Shown: positions 11,855 to 24,749 of the stretch, one piece after another
Numbering within the stretch: the stretch's first letter is position 1
Layout: every line of letters starts with the position of its first letter
Assembly (NCBI GenBank): GCA_023101725.1
Contig: JALJCO010003968.1
Location: 558,001 to 622,000, forward strand
Reading direction: 5' to 3'
Source of the DNA: Atherinomorus stipes
Lineage: Eukaryota; Chordata; Actinopteri; Atheriniformes; Atherinidae
DNA: 64,000 nucleotides
The notes under the pieces: model-generated
The model's input: only the letters and a program-made list of their open reading frames with translations
Told to the model about the DNA's origin: nothing
Database searches by the model: none
Made by a program: the position numbers and the translations under genes

Positions 11855-12572
11855 ATGTCCGGATTGAAAAAGCTTCGCACGGTAAGTAGATGTGGAGATT
11901 ACGGACAGAGAGAAAACAGTGAAACACAAATTGTCATCATGTAAACCTTAAAATGTTTGTCTCAAGTGCTGCAAAGTCTTGGTGAGCCGTCAGCGACTCC
12001 TTCTAAGTATGCGTCAAGTAAGTGTCTCGTTAGTACACATTAATAACAGGCGAGCGGATTTATTTGGCGGTGTTCTCACCGCTGAAGCAAAGGAAAAACC
12101 AGAGGTGGGCTCTACACTGTATTTTTGCCCCTCTCAAATTATCCCCGGAATGTTGCTATTAAAGCTAAATTTTCTGCAACGCCACACTCACTTTTGTGCA
12201 CCTCGACTGTACAGCCAGGTGTGATGGCCAGAGAGTAGCCTTGACTTTCAATAGGCCAGTTGTAGTAGGAACATAACCATGTCAGTTTGGCCCACTTCTA
12301 ACACAGGGTGTCTTGTGAAGGAGAGAAAGAAGCCACTGTGAAACAGCAGATTAATCTTGCACAGGAATGTCCCAACGTTCAGAACATGCAGTAAAAGCTG
12401 AGTCTTATGGAGTCTAAGCAAAAATGAATAAATAAATAAAATAGAAATATTTCGAAATAGCAGAAGCTGTGTTAATGAAGTATGCAACCACAAACCTGCA
12501 GTCATCTGGTCATGAGAAAGCTTGTACTATTAGGATGAGAAATAGCCTTATATGTATGTATATATGTATATA

Positions 12573-12618
<46 letters not shown>

Positions 12619-15600
12619 TATATATAATTCTTATTTTATTGTATTTATTTATTATTCATTCATTCATTTATTTATTTTTAAACGACAGAGCTCGGTTAAC
12701 TTCTTTTCTAGTGGTTTAGTTGCTTTTATTGAAAAATTGTGACAAACTTTTTTTAAAAAGTTAGTAAGTGCTAAAGGTTTGCTGCTGTTTGATTTAGTAG
12801 ATACCACTGAGCAATTATCTCAGTTTCTAAGTAATTACCAGCTATGTTGATTACTGATTAAGTGATCTGAGTAATTTAACAAATGAGAAAAAAATATCCA
12901 AAATTTCCCTATAGCTTTCTGGTCTTTTGTTTGTCTATAAAACAATTATGAATGTACCCGACTCACCAAAAAATTCTTTATCATCATGTATGGCCCTTTG
13001 GGATATTTTGTAGACCAAAGAATTAATCAGCAATTAACAGAGTTGTGTGCTTCGTTCTTTAACTTGTCATTGGCTCACTTTCCTGAGCCCTGATGGAGAG
13101 ATGGAGTTTGGGTAAATGACATCAAGCATCAGCCATGGTGGAAGACTGTTGTTTTAATCTACTGTGGTTTCCTGAGAGATTTTGAAGACGAAACTTGCAA
13201 TAAGAGGATGAGAGTTATCATGTGTAAGGTCAACCAGATAGATAGCGACAAGACCTCTGAGGACATTCTGTTCTAAAATAAAAATCCTGTTTGGAGATTA
13301 ATGGTTATTCAAAGAAAAGAAGCTTGAATTTTACTTTTGAATAAAGGATCTTTAAAAAGTCTTGATTTTTATGTGGGCACGTCAACATACGCTTGAAGGA
13401 ATTTGCATGTTTAAAAATGGGAAGATAAAAAGAAGTGTCAGTAAAAAGTTTAGATAAAGATAGAAGCTTCTATACATTATTAAAGCAATCTCCTTGACTG
13501 TAACACACCTGGATGTGTGATGTATCAAAGCAATTGTTTTTTTTTAATGAAACCCTTTAAACACAGGTAGTGAGATGATGACTTAAATCCCATAGAGGGA
13601 AAAAAAAACAGTTGGGGTATGCTGAACTGCTTTAGCACCGGGTGGATTGATTATCACCTCTGTGGATGGGAGGAAGAGGGGAGAGTGGGTGCAGAGGGCA
13701 ACCGTGTGGGCATTAGCATTGCCACATCATCACTGAGCTGCAGGCAGTACACTGGACACATTGTCCAGTCAGTCCTCTCCCTCCCTCCATCCCTTCAGTG
13801 CTTCCCTTCCCCACCCATCTAGAACTCAATACCTCATTTATACACAGCCTGGTCCACATGGTCACTTTTGACATGTCATGTAAAACCAGCCTCAACTCAG
13901 ATCTGTGAATTTCCACGGCTTGTTGCATGTCAGGTCTATTGAGGCAAATCTACATTATGATTTTCCCCTGACAGAGAAGCTTAGAATAAAAAAACTAGTC
14001 AAGCCAGTAAAGAGGCAGAGTACAAAAAGGGCTCATTACTTTGGCCCGGACGATCTTTAAAATGTAGAAATAAGGCAGTGGCTTATGATGCATTCTGGGT
14101 GTGGTCTGTATCTGGAAGATGTGAGTTGTTCTCATTCAGCTAATTCCCCCCAAACTACATTTTTCTCCTTCCTGAGCCTCTTCTTTTCCACTTCAGGATC
14201 TCAACAGATCGACCAACGTGGTGTATCAGGCCCACCACGTCAGCCGGAGCAAGAGAGGGCAGGTTGTGGGCACCAGGGGAGGCTTCAGGGGCTGCACCAT
14301 CTGGCTCACTGGTAAATTTAGTTGGTTGGGTTTAATCTTCCTGACATGCAGCTATCAAGCATGACGCTTTTTGCTGATAAGCTTTTATCTGTACCTTCTA
14401 GGTTTGTCTGGCGCCGGGAAGACGACCATCAGTTTTGCCTTGGAAGAGCATCTTGTGTCCCACGCCATCCCTTGCTACTCGCTGGATGGAGACAACATTC
14501 GTCATGGCTTGAACAAGAACCTGGGCTTCTCCGCCGAGGACCGCGAGGAGAACATCCGGCGTGTCGCTGAGGTGGCTAAACTGTTTGCCGACGCCGGCCT
14601 TGTGTGCATCACCAGTTTTATCTCTCCTTTCGCTAAGGTCAGAAAAACATTAAAGATTGCAGTCAACACCAAAAAGTTTAATAAGTGAGTTTTAAATATT
14701 AACTTTTATTTATTTTTCCACAGGATCGGGTTGAGGCGAGGAAAATCCATGCGAGTGCTGGGCTACCATTTTTTGAAGTATTTGTCCACGCTCCTCTTGA
14801 AGTGTGTGAGAGCAGGGATGTGAAGGGGCTTTACAAAAAAGCTCGAGCTGGAGAGATAAAAGGTTTGTTCAGTAATGCTTCACACAGCCAACTTTCTCCT
14901 GGTGTTTTTCTTAAAACCACACCCCTTATACAAGTAATACCATCCGTTTAATTGCTCTTGGTAATTTTCTACAGTATATTTTCATGTTTGTCGCCAGGCT
15001 TTACTGGGATTGACTCAGATTACGAACGTCCTGAAGCACCAGAGCTGGTTCTGAAAACCGGAGAGCTCTCAGTCAATGAATGTCTTCACCAAGTACTGGA
15101 GCTGCTCAGGGATCAGGTGGGTGGGACAAAGTTGAGCTTCTCAGCTCCGCACTGTCAAAACAGAGTCAACACAGTAAATTTGCTTTGATATTAGCAGCAC
15201 AGTTATGTTAGTTTACATTTGTGACATCATGGACATTTATTAACCTTCAAGACTAATTTAAAGCACACAGATCTTCAGCAATGTAAATGTCAAATGCTAA
15301 TATTTGTTTGTCTACACACTGTATCCTCTTTTAGATGAACCTCTGAGAAAGAGCTCGTTCAATATAGTCAAGGAGTGACTTTCTATTAATCATATAGCTT
15401 AAAATACTGAGCATTAAGAAGTTTGTAATCTTTGTTGGTTCGGGAAATCAAGCTATGAGAAGTTTCACGTGACAAGGGAGAGGTGTGGAACAGCTGACTA
15501 GAGACAGAGAACATAATCAGATTGTCTATGAGGAACACAAATTAAGCTGAGTGGTTAAATATTTTAGCAGCTACAATAAGGGTGTAAAATAATAGCAACA

Positions 15601-18600
15601 GCATCATCTTTCAAAGACCAACCCGACTTTCACAAGATCTGATAGCTCTGATGTGTGTAAAACATCAGAGAAGAGATCTGAAACATCAATTTTGCTGGTG
15701 AATCAAAAAAAAAAAAGATTTTATCTCACTTTTAATAGCAGCATGTCTGCCTCAGTCTTGCTCTCTAAAATGTGCATATTTTAGAGATGATAATGAATAT
15801 AGATAAGCTATTCCTCTGCTCTCAGTCATTTTTAACGGTGACTGTTTGTTTGCAAAGAGCAGCTGTTACAATAGCTAGTATTTATATTTATCGCAGTCTA
15901 AAATAATGAAAGAAAAAAGCCAAACTAAGACAAACAGGTGTGAATTTGACTATAGCTTTAGCTTGTAAAGTGAAAGTAAAACATAAGTAGACATGCATAC
16001 AAATACATGAGTTCTAGCAAATAACATAGTGGTTGTTGCCACGGCTCCAGCGCGCCCTGAGGAAAGGTTACTCATAAAGTAAATGTTTGAGCTTACAAGA
16101 TTTTTACAGCCCTGTCACTGAGATGGTGGGTGTTGAGTAAAGTGTGCTGTGTGCTGTGTCACCTTGAAGAGCAACTTTTCTAAAGTCGCTATGGGAAAAG
16201 TGTGTTGAACACATGGTAAATCAAATCAAATCAGATTTATTTCTACAACACATTTTATTTTATTTAAAGGTACAGCGTGTAACACTTACTGACATCTAGT
16301 GGGAAAGAAGGGTATTTGAAAGAAAAGATGCTTTCTTCATAATCCAAGCACTGTTGTGAATGTATGGTGGCCATTAGTGGCCAAAATTCTTCCAGACATA
16401 AGGATGTTTTCATCTGTGAGTGGATCCAGTGGTATCAGGTGTAGCTATGACTGTACTATGAGTAATTACTTTAAATGTATTTTAAGGCGTTACTTATCTC
16501 AAACAGTGCTCTGCCATTAAACAAAGCTGGTACAGCAGTTTTAAAGTTCAGAGGGTTCTAACTTCACACACATAGTTTTATCCATTCAGCGACATCGTAG
16601 TAAAAATGGCAGAACAAATATGGCAGCCTCCATGTATGTGCACCTCCAGCAAGTACATATAAATGACTCATTCTAAGAAAATAAACACATGACAGCTGTT
16701 CTAGTGAAGCAAAAACACATCAATAGAAACAAAATTTTGAATTATATATCACATTTTTCTGCCATTGACCTTTGATTTTTTACATAGTGTACCTTTAAAA
16801 AACAACCGAAGTTGACCAAAGTGCTTGACAAAAATCAGGCTACAATAAAAAAAAAAACAGACAAAAGTTGGATACTACTACTACTACTACTACTACTAAT
16901 AATAATAATAATAACCAAAATAAGACAAAATAAAATGATCTAAGAATACCCAAAATACCAAAAAGTACTTGGTACTTGTGAGAAGCCACTGAGATATTCA
17001 CTGAGGATTGTGCATGTAGCACTCAAACAACTCAAGTGAGGGGAGCAAACACGTGATAAAATGATTTCTGGTGGGTATGCAGCAAGTAGATTGACCCCTC
17101 AAAACAGGACTACCTTTAAGAAATTAGAACTCTGCACACTGAAATGCATTTTGTGAAAACTGTAAGTCCAGTTATTTTTAATTTCTCGGCAACAAAACCT
17201 GTTGTGTGTGTTCCTGATTAGGAATATAAACAGGTCTTTACATGCAGTGTGCTCTGCATTTCAGTGCTTAAGGCAGGTTTACTCAGCCTCTGGTCACAGT
17301 CGATTTCCGTACAGTGAAATTGTTTATTCTGGTGAGGTGATCTTAGTCTGATTCATGAAATTGCCTGAAAGGCATGTCCCAGTCCGTATTCCCAGGAAAC
17401 ACCGCATGAAGTTAGGAAATGAAACGACAGACTGTCTGGAAACAAAAGCGATGAAGAATTAATGTAACATTTAATCTACATTATTGTTTTAAATAGAAAC
17501 TAAAGATAACTAAAGTGCCTTTTTTTTAAAAAAAAAAAAGACAAATACACTGCAGAATATAATGCGGCACACTGGAGAAAATGAACTAAATGTTTCCTGG
17601 CAAAAGAAAAATTTATACTGTACTTCGACGATAAGTGTCCACACAATTTAAGAGGTACATATGCTGGCGTACTGCAGGCTGTTCAGACTTTACTGTAATT
17701 AAGTAGCAAAAGTTTGAAGAAGGGGAAGGAGAGAGAGGAAGAAAAGAAGACAGGAAGTGCTATGCATCTGGTTTGGCATGTCACTAACGCTTTCCCCAGA
17801 CCTTCTTTCTTCTTTCATAGCCTGCAGATAAAACCAGATGCACAACTTGTCCACCTTGTTCCACAGTGGTGATGAGCTCTTCTTGAAAAATAAGACAAAG
17901 GATCAAAAGTTGAAAAATAAGAGTTGAAACTGTTTTAACTATTTTTGACTACTTTTACAAGTAGTTAAATTTACGTGCAAGCACATATTTCTTTTGTAAA
18001 ATATGCCCTAGATTAAACAGTTTTTTTTTTTTCTTATGATGAATAATTTACTACTGCTTATTCTCTTTCTTCTTGTGTAGAATATTGTACCAAGCGAGAT
18101 TATGGAGGAGGTGAATGAGCTCTTTGTTCCGGAGAACAAGCTGAACCTTGCTGTGGCTGATGCAAACACTCTACCCACCATCAGCATCACTAAGGTAATT
18201 CATTGTTGTACTACGTAAGCCTCCTTATCAAACGCTAAACTAGACCTGGCAGAGAGCTGCTTTACTCCTGAATTGCTCTGACTCACCTGAGAAACAACAG
18301 AGAAACATAAAACCACCCAGACAATCTTTAAAAATGGCCGCTGAGGTTAATTACCTGGAGGTAATTAACTGATTTCAGATGTTTGTAACAGTGTGGAGAT
18401 AAAGTTCCACAAATAAGTTTCACAGCACATACAGTAATTTAATTTTTTAAAACAAGTCATGTCAAAATGATGTATTCAATCAATGAAATTCTTTGCTATG
18501 CATCCAGCATTTGTTCTTCCACTTCCATCAGAAGTTATAAATAGTGAGAAAACACACAAACACTCTTAAACTCCTCAGATCTCCCAAGGAAGAAAATGTC

Positions 18601-21600
18601 TTGAACATTTTTGTCTTTCATGTTGTTGATGGGTGCATGTATCCACAGCTGGATCTGCAGTGGGTGCAGGTTTTGGCAGAGGGCTGGGCCAGCCCTCTGA
18701 AGGGCTTCATGAGAGAAAGAGAGTTCCTCCAGGTCCTGCACTTTGGAAACCTGCTGGATGGTGAGAGACAATTACATACTCATTTTAATTACTCCTACAT
18801 CCTGCCAGGACATCATCTGTTGGGATGAGCAGCAACCAGTTCAGTCATTATCGTGGTTTATGGCAGAAACCGATGAACAGGAACATGAAACATTTCATTT
18901 TAACAAAATACTGCTGATCTGTTCCACCCTCAACATCAGGGAAAGAGGGCTGTGAGGAGGGGTGAGGTACACCTGAACAGGTTAATCGTTCATCACAGTA
19001 CTTACAGGGACACAGTAAACTGTTAAAATCACACACACACACACATCCATGTACTTCTATCTTAGTGAGGACATTCATTGACATAATGCATTCCCTAGCC
19101 TCCTGCCCTAACCCTAACCACCACAACTGATTGCCTAAACCTAACCGTTGTCTTAACCCTAACCTAAACTCTGAAACCAAATCTTGACCCTCAAAAATGT
19201 TTTTTTAGTGAGGATCGGCCAAAATGTCCTCACTTTGCAAAAATGTCCTTACTTTGTTGTTCAAAGACACAAAACGGTCCTCATAATGTAGCAAGTACAG
19301 GAACACACACACACACAGCCTACTTCAAAACACTAATTCACTGAACAAGCACATTTTAATATAAATTTTAAGCAATATTTAATTAAAAAAAGATCAGTCC
19401 AACATTGTGCCAAGGCTATTTTGAGTTTTGAGAAAAATATACAACTTTTTCTTTAATGATTTGGCTTCTGTATGACATCATAACAGGCAATAACAAAAGG
19501 TTCACTTCTTCTTTTCTTATTCATTTAACCCGTAGTGGGCTTTACTTCATACCCAAGTGCTATGTGTAAATAGGAAAAAAAGATATTGTTGTGTGGATTA
19601 AGGATAGACCGATACATTAGGCCGATATTTTAGGCCAATAATTGTGTTTTTTGCCGTATCGGCGTCAGCCAATATGTCGGGTGTGTTGGCCGATTCCCGA
19701 TTGGCTGATTGATCGTTGTCTTATACTGTGTACCCACAGTCCAGTTTCGCAAAACCTTTAGTCCAAAAATAGCTTTTTTCCCTACAGATAACTGTTGCAT
19801 CATCAGTTAGAAAGCCTCACTCATATATTCTCTCTTCTAAGCCCTCTTGAAAAGGTCCTTTGAAATAAAGCCAGCATCATTAACGTTTGGTTGGCACCTC
19901 ACATGAAACTACAGGAGTTTCCATATATTGTTCATAGCCTTTAATAGTCAACAAGAATTTTGGGAGGGCATGTGGAAGATGTCTTTTAATAAAAGATTAA
20001 TTTTATGTTCTGTTGTTATTGTTCTAGGGTTATTTAAGACACCAGGTTGTGACCTGATCAGCTTTTCGTACATGTAAATGGGCTTTAAAATGCTCTAAAC
20101 TGCTGTATGTAACTCTGAGTCTGAGTTCATATGATAACTGAGTTATTGATTCCTAAAAAATGACTTGTTCTTCTCCATGGTATTAGAAAGTGGAATAGGA
20201 TGTCTTTATCAAATACAGATATTGTGATCAGAGTGAAATGTTTTGCATTTTTTTCCTAAGCATTTTCCTTTCCCTATCCCAGGTGGAGCCATCAACATGT
20301 CTGTTCCCATCGTGCTGCCAGTTAGCACTGAGACCAAGCAGGAGCTGGATGGATGTGCAGCTGTAGCTCTGGAGTACCAGGGTTCACGCGTGGCTATTCT
20401 CAGGAACCCAGAGTTCTATGCACACCGCAAGGAGGAGCGCTGTGCCCGACAGTGGGGCACCACCTGTCCTCAGCACCCTTACATAAAAGTAAACGGCTTC
20501 TTCAGCACATACTGTTAGCGTTGACCATGCGATTGCAGAAAGCAAGATCCCACACTACCTATTGTTTACTTTTCTGTGTCAGTTTGATTGTACATCACTC
20601 CAGAGTAATATTACATTGACATAAAGTGAATTTGAATGATTTCATTTGCAAAGAAAAGTGATATTCTCTCTTTGGTATATTGTGCAGATGGTTATGGAGG
20701 GAGGTGATTGGCTGGTGGGCGGTGACCTGGAGGTGATGGAGCGAATCAAATGGAACGATGGACTTGACCAGTACCGTCTTACTCCAAAAGAGCTCAAGCA
20801 GAAGTTCAAAGACATGCAAGCAGGTTAAAAAAATCTCAAATACTAAACTAGTTATAATCAGGGAACACAATGTGGTGTATAACTTGTTGATGGCCAACAC
20901 GGTCTCACAACATTTCTTGAATTGGTGGTAAAACATTATATGATAAGCGTACTTAGGCACAAAATAAAATGACCAACTTCAGGTTGATTCCTTTCTACTC
21001 TGACTGTTTACACTTCTTTTTTTTTTCCCTTTACACCTAACTTACACCTAACAAATAGAGCATGAGGCATAAAAGGCAAGTGCAGAAGCACAGTATTTTA
21101 AAAAAAGAAAATCAAAGATAAGCACAAAATAAATAGTGTTGGAGAGTAAATAAAGTTCTATTCTGAACAAGCAAGTTTTGAGACTGGATTTGAAAAAAGG
21201 AAGACGGGTGATATTTCTGATGTCAGGTGGTGAAGAGTTTCAGTGCTGGGAGCAGAGTAGTTGGAAGCCCTGCTCCCCACGGTGGCGAGTTCGGGACAAG
21301 CTGACGTTTACAGGGATTTTTGAGTAAGACCAAACAAGATTGGGTCGCAGTGACAAATCCATGAGGTGACAAGGCTGTAGACAAGGATGGCGGTGGTATG
21401 GGTGTAAGGGTTGGGTGAAGGCGATTAATGCTACATAGATGGAAGAATGCCAACCGAGTGCCATTGCTGAATAGAGATTGGAAAGCTAGTGTGGTATGGA
21501 GGATGGGACCATCCTCCACACCACACGAGGAGAAAAAAAGAGTTGCCAACAATGATGGAAAATGGTCAGTTTTAGATTGTGTAGATTTAGTTCCTACCAG

Positions 21601-24068
21601 GAGAAACTATTGGTCAAATAAACCTTAAAGGAATAGTACACCCACAGAATGATGTGTGTTCATTTTCTACTCACCCTCATGCTAAGCAAGACTGTAGAGC
21701 ATTTTTTTTAATATCTCAAATGCAGCCGGAGATCGGGCAGGTTTTCGTTATCCCCCAACTTTCATATAATGGAACACATACAGTATAACGAAAACCTTTC
21801 CGATCTCTGGCTGCATTTGAGAAAATAAAAAAGTGCTCCACAGTTTTGCTAAGCATGAGGGTGAGTAGAAAATGACCACACAGAATTCTGTGGGCGTACT
21901 ATTCCTTTAAGGTAATGGACACATCAGGACTCAGCTTAAAAATAGCATCTTGCACATGTAAGAGACTCATTTTCTAGTTTGAGTTGATAAGTCCTTTCTG
22001 GAGTACATGTGTGAGAAAAACCTCAATTTCAGTATCTCACAAAAAACAGTTGATTTCAATTATTATAGAATAACAATAAAAATGTAACAATAATAATAAT
22101 TTGTAACTACATTATATTTACTATGATGATTGTATTTATTATTATAATTTATTATCTTAATTAATGAATGAATTTATTTTGATATTTTAGTTTTTTTTGT
22201 AAATGTATTTTAGTATTCCACATTTTTCCAAGAGATTAAGACATGTCATTAGTTGCAGGGTTGACAGTAAACAATCCATAGCACAGAATCATGAAAACAG
22301 TGCACCATTTGTTTTTCAGAAAACTTGACAGAGGAACAGATGAAAAGGTGACTAAACATTAAAGCTGCATGATGGTTTCTGTGATGTGTTCAGTGGAGTC
22401 ATACAGCCATAATATAAATGTTATCTAACTTCATACTCCCTCACTTCCTTTGATGTTGGTGTTGTGCTTAAGGTTGGTCTGTTTAGTTTTACCATAATAG
22501 TGTGTTTTGTTTAGTTTTTTTGTTTGTTTGTTTTCTTTTTTTTTTGGGGGGGGGGGTGCTTTACAATAGTGATTTTTATTACAATTGCATGCATGTTTCT
22601 CTGCATTTGTATTATGCTGCGAGTATTTTCTATTTTCTGTTAACAATCCTCAAAGAAGCCATCTCAGTTGTTTTCAGCTTATTTGCAGTCTTTCGGGCCC
22701 AAATCTGTATTCTCACTCAAGTATTTAATCACTCTTAACACCTAAAAAAAAAAAATCTACTTTCACTGTCTTAAACAAAAAGTCAATTTTTCTAAAACAG
22801 CTTTTTCTGCTAAAGTTAAACAATCATTTTTAGATCTGTGAGCTCAAAATTATATATGTTAATATCTAATAGTATTTCTCATATAAACGCATTAATAGTT
22901 CATTTTCCAAAAGTTTTGGACAACTGTATAGAGCTCTGATTCATAAAGCAATACGCTGCTCTGATATTTCTTTGTCAATTGAATCAAACTGTTAATGGAT
23001 TTTGACTTTGATGTGTTGGCAGTTAGAAAAACACAGTGCTGTAACAAAAACCACAAGCTGATGCCAAATTTCTGATCAAACTTCATTTGAGTTACGAGAA
23101 AAGCATGATGGGCATGTTGGTGCTGTGACAGGTATTGCAACATATTTGGTTTGTCAGAGAGTTTGTTGGTTTTTCCAGTCAGCAGCTCCAGTACCGTGCT
23201 AGTCACGCAACTATGAATTAAATATATTTATACTCTTTTTCAGATGCGATATTTGCGTTCCAGCTGCGTAATCCAGTCCACAACGGTCATGCCCTACTCA
23301 TGCAGGACACCAAGCGCCGTCTCCTGGAGCGAGGTTACAAAAATCCCGTTCTCCTTCTTCACCCACTGGGTGGCTGGACCAAAGATGATGATGTCCCTCT
23401 GGACTGGAGGATGAGGCAGCATGCTGCTGTCTTGGATGAGGGTATCCTGGACCCGGCCACCACCATCGTTGCAATCTTCCCTTCACCCATGATGTATGCT
23501 GGACCTACGGAGGTAAAGAGCCCTGGTTCAGTCAGAGGACATGATCGTATTGTGAAACCAAATGTGACAGAACATCAACTCTCATGGTCTTCCAGGTTCA
23601 GTGGCACTGTAGAGCAAGAATGATCGCTGGGGCCAACTTTTACATTGTTGGCCGGGACCCTGCAGGCATGCCTCACCCAGAGACTAAGCAGGACATGTAT
23701 GAACCCACCCATGGAGGAAAAGTCCTCACCATGGCCCCAGGGCTCACCTCTGTGGAGATCATCCCCTTCAGAGTGGCTGCTTACAACAAGACTAAGAAGG
23801 CTATGGACTTTTACAGCCCAGAGCGGTGAGTGATCATAGCGTTTCAGGTCTTTTTTTGAAAAATGTTTAAATTGATGTTTTGTACTTACCTCTAATGTCC
23901 TGCCCTTTCCAAATCTTTATTCTCAGTCATTCTGAGTTTGAGTTCATCTCTGGAACCAAGATGAGGAACTTGGCTCGTAACAAAGAAAACCCTCCCGATG
24001 GTTTCATGGCCCCAAAGGCCTGGAGGGTGTTGGTGGAGTACTACACTTCTCTTCAGAAGAACAATTAA
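11855..24068 (+). CDS. papss2: Bifunctional PAPS synthase 2 (12 exons)
   Basis: Makes the sulfate donor PAPS from sulfate and ATP in two steps. Exons: 11855-11881, 14197-14311, 14402-14637, 14724-14862, 14998-15116, 18081-18194, 18649-18760, 20283-20488, 20688-20823, 23244-23512, 23596-23825, 23927-24068 (TAA). They sum to 1845 nt or 614 aa, equal to human PAPSS2. The N-terminal APS kinase has the P-loop GLSGAGKTT at residues 48-56 and the [10 protein letters not shown] and FISPFAK blocks. The C-terminal ATP sulfurylase has [10 protein letters not shown] at 408-417 and GRDPAG at 510-515. The protein starts MSGLKKLRT, shorter in basic residues than the human MSGIKKQKT start. Sequence details such as SLDGDN and [11 protein letters not shown] fit PAPSS2 better than PAPSS1. 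Whether it is papss2a or papss2b cannot be decided here. Confidence 0.96.
11882..14196. other. papss2 intron 1
   Basis: GT-AG intron of 2315 nt. It contains the long AT dinucleotide repeat at 12550-12627. No coding feature is supported; open frames such as 12248-12505 (minus) are low-complexity or unrecognised. Confidence 0.6.
12550..12627. repeat. (TA)n microsatellite with TATG interruptions
   Basis: Near-pure TA repeat of about 78 nt in papss2 intron 1, with TATGTA interruptions at its left side. Confidence 0.95.
16263..16799. mobile_element. MITE with TTTAAAGGTAC terminal inverted repeats
   Basis: The left end TTTAAAGGTACAGCGTGTAA at about 16263 and the reverse complement of the right end (TTTAAAGGTACACTATGTAA, ending at 16799) match at 17 of 20 positions. 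Length is about 537 bp, non-coding, in papss2 intron 5. TTAA at each outer edge suggests a TTAA-target (piggyBac- or Kolobok-type) element. The TACAGCGTGTAACACTTACTGACATCTAGTGG-like start resembles a common teleost interspersed repeat. Confidence 0.7.
16873..16914. repeat. (TAC)n (TAA)n compound microsatellite
   Basis: About eight TAC units followed by five or six TAA units, in papss2 intron 5. Confidence 0.9.
19031..19319. repeat. Interspersed repeat with TAACCC-like core
   Basis: The unit is bounded by CA repeats (about 19028-19045 and 19303-19318). It contains TCTTAGTGAGGACATTCATT, then degenerate CCCTAACCCTAACC and CCTAAACCTAACC motifs, then CAAAATGTCCTCAC. This is a common fish dispersed repeat whose core resembles telomere repeats. 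It lies within an intron and is degenerate, so it is not a telomere. Confidence 0.7.
19603..19725. mobile_element. hAT-like MITE fragment
   Basis: The sequence starts AGACCGATACATTAGGCCGA and continues with repeated GCCGATATTTTAGGCCAA, CGTATCGGCGTC and GGCCGATTCCCGATTGG motifs, as in the CCGATAT-rich terminal part of common teleost hAT-derived repeats. Only one end is recognisable; it is a truncated relic in papss2 intron 7. Confidence 0.55.
21110..21620 (+). repeat. Fragment of a dispersed teleost repeat
   Basis: The blocks AGTTTTGAGACTGGATTTGAAA, TTCTGATGTCAGGTGG, AGTTTCAGTGCTGGGAGCAG and GGAAGCCCTGCTCCCC follow each other as in a multi-kilobase dispersed repeat seen in many teleost genomes. 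It resembles in style the fragment at 51731-52100, which would be a later part of the same consensus. I recognise the family by pattern only and cannot name its class. It is adjacent to the MITE at 21623. Confidence 0.5.
21623..21912. mobile_element. Hairpin MITE flanked by TTAA
   Basis: Nearly the whole element is one inverted repeat. The left arm starts CCTTAAAGGAATAGTACACC and continues with CATTTTCTACTCACCCTCAT; the right arm carries GATGGGTGAGT-type complement (ATGAGGGTGAGTAGAAAATG) and ends GTACTATTCCTTTAAGG. The arms are about 130 bp with a short loop near 21765. TTAA sits at both outer edges. It is non-coding, in papss2 intron 9. The arms are well preserved, so it is relatively young. 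Confidence 0.88.
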
Positions 24069-24493
24069 CCGACAATCAACTCACAAGTCAACAGGATACT
24101 ATGACATTATGAAGCTGGTTGGTAAAGGGGAGAACACATGCGTGCCTTTCTATTGGCGTGTCTTTGGTGGGACTTCGGAGCCACTCTGACAGAGATGTTT
24201 TTTTCTTTTGAAAGTGGAAAAGCATTTTATGTTTTCATAAAGTGATACAGTTTATAAATTCATTATATGTTTATATAAATATTAACTTAAACTATGTATT
24301 TTAATAATTGTAAGTAAACTGAAATTTATTTTTTATTTCTGTAAATTTAGGAACAACATTCCAGTAGCAGGAAATCATGTCTGATATTTACATCTGAAAG
24401 TTGCAGGATGAAAAAAAAAACCTGTAGACTTAACCTTTTTTTAGCATTTTAACATGGCAGTTATATCATTGTCACTTTATTCATATGGCCTGA

Positions 24494-24499
24494 ATTAAA
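24494..24499 (+). terminator. Possible proximal papss2 poly(A) signal (ATTAAA)
   Basis: ATTAAA about 430 nt after the papss2 stop codon; a candidate for a shorter 3' UTR. Confidence 0.35.
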
Positions 24500-24722
24500 G
24501 GAACTTTGAAGTTTTATCACTGCATACAATACTTACTTGTTTAAGATGTTTTTATAATGTGAAAGTGCCTTTCTCTCAAATGTCATTGTAAACTGAAATT
24601 GTGGTATCTTGCTGGTGTTTTACTGAAATGTCTCAGAGATTTGTGTGGCAATTGAAGTGGGCCTGTTTATTCATGTAATGAAGTCTGAATGTTTCAGAAA
24701 TACAAAGTTTGTAGACTGCAGC

Positions 24723-24728
24723 AATAAA
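24723..24728 (+). terminator. Likely papss2 poly(A) signal (AATAAA)
   Basis: Canonical AATAAA about 655 nt after the stop codon, followed by a TTTGTAAC and GT-containing region. This would give a 3' UTR of about 0.68 kb. Confidence 0.6.
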
Positions 24729-24749
24729 GGAAGTCATTTGTAACTATAA

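Larger units (their letters stand above)
15117..18080. other. papss2 intron 5
   Basis: Largest papss2 intron, 2964 nt. It holds a TTAA-type MITE at 16263-16799 and a (TAC)n/(TAA)n tract at 16873-16914. No further gene is seen. Confidence 0.6.
18761..20282. other. papss2 intron 7
   Basis: GT-AG intron of 1522 nt. It carries a telomere-like interspersed repeat (19031-19319) and a hAT-like fragment (19603-19725). No gene is seen. Confidence 0.6.
20824..23243. other. papss2 intron 9
   Basis: GT-AG intron of 2420 nt. It contains a dispersed-repeat fragment (21110-21620), a hairpin MITE (21623-21912), a G run at about 22546-22556 and AT-rich filler. No gene is seen; the minus-strand open frames at 20595-20960 and 22892-23206 have no recognisable content. 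Confidence 0.6.

Noticed and set aside
19081..19165. TAACCC-like repeats suggesting a telomere or chromosome fusion point
   Set aside because: Only a few degenerate copies, embedded in a dispersed repeat inside a papss2 intron.
20595..20960. 121-codon minus-strand open frame over papss2 exon 9
   Set aside because: It is an antisense shadow overlapping a real coding exon and intron sequence.
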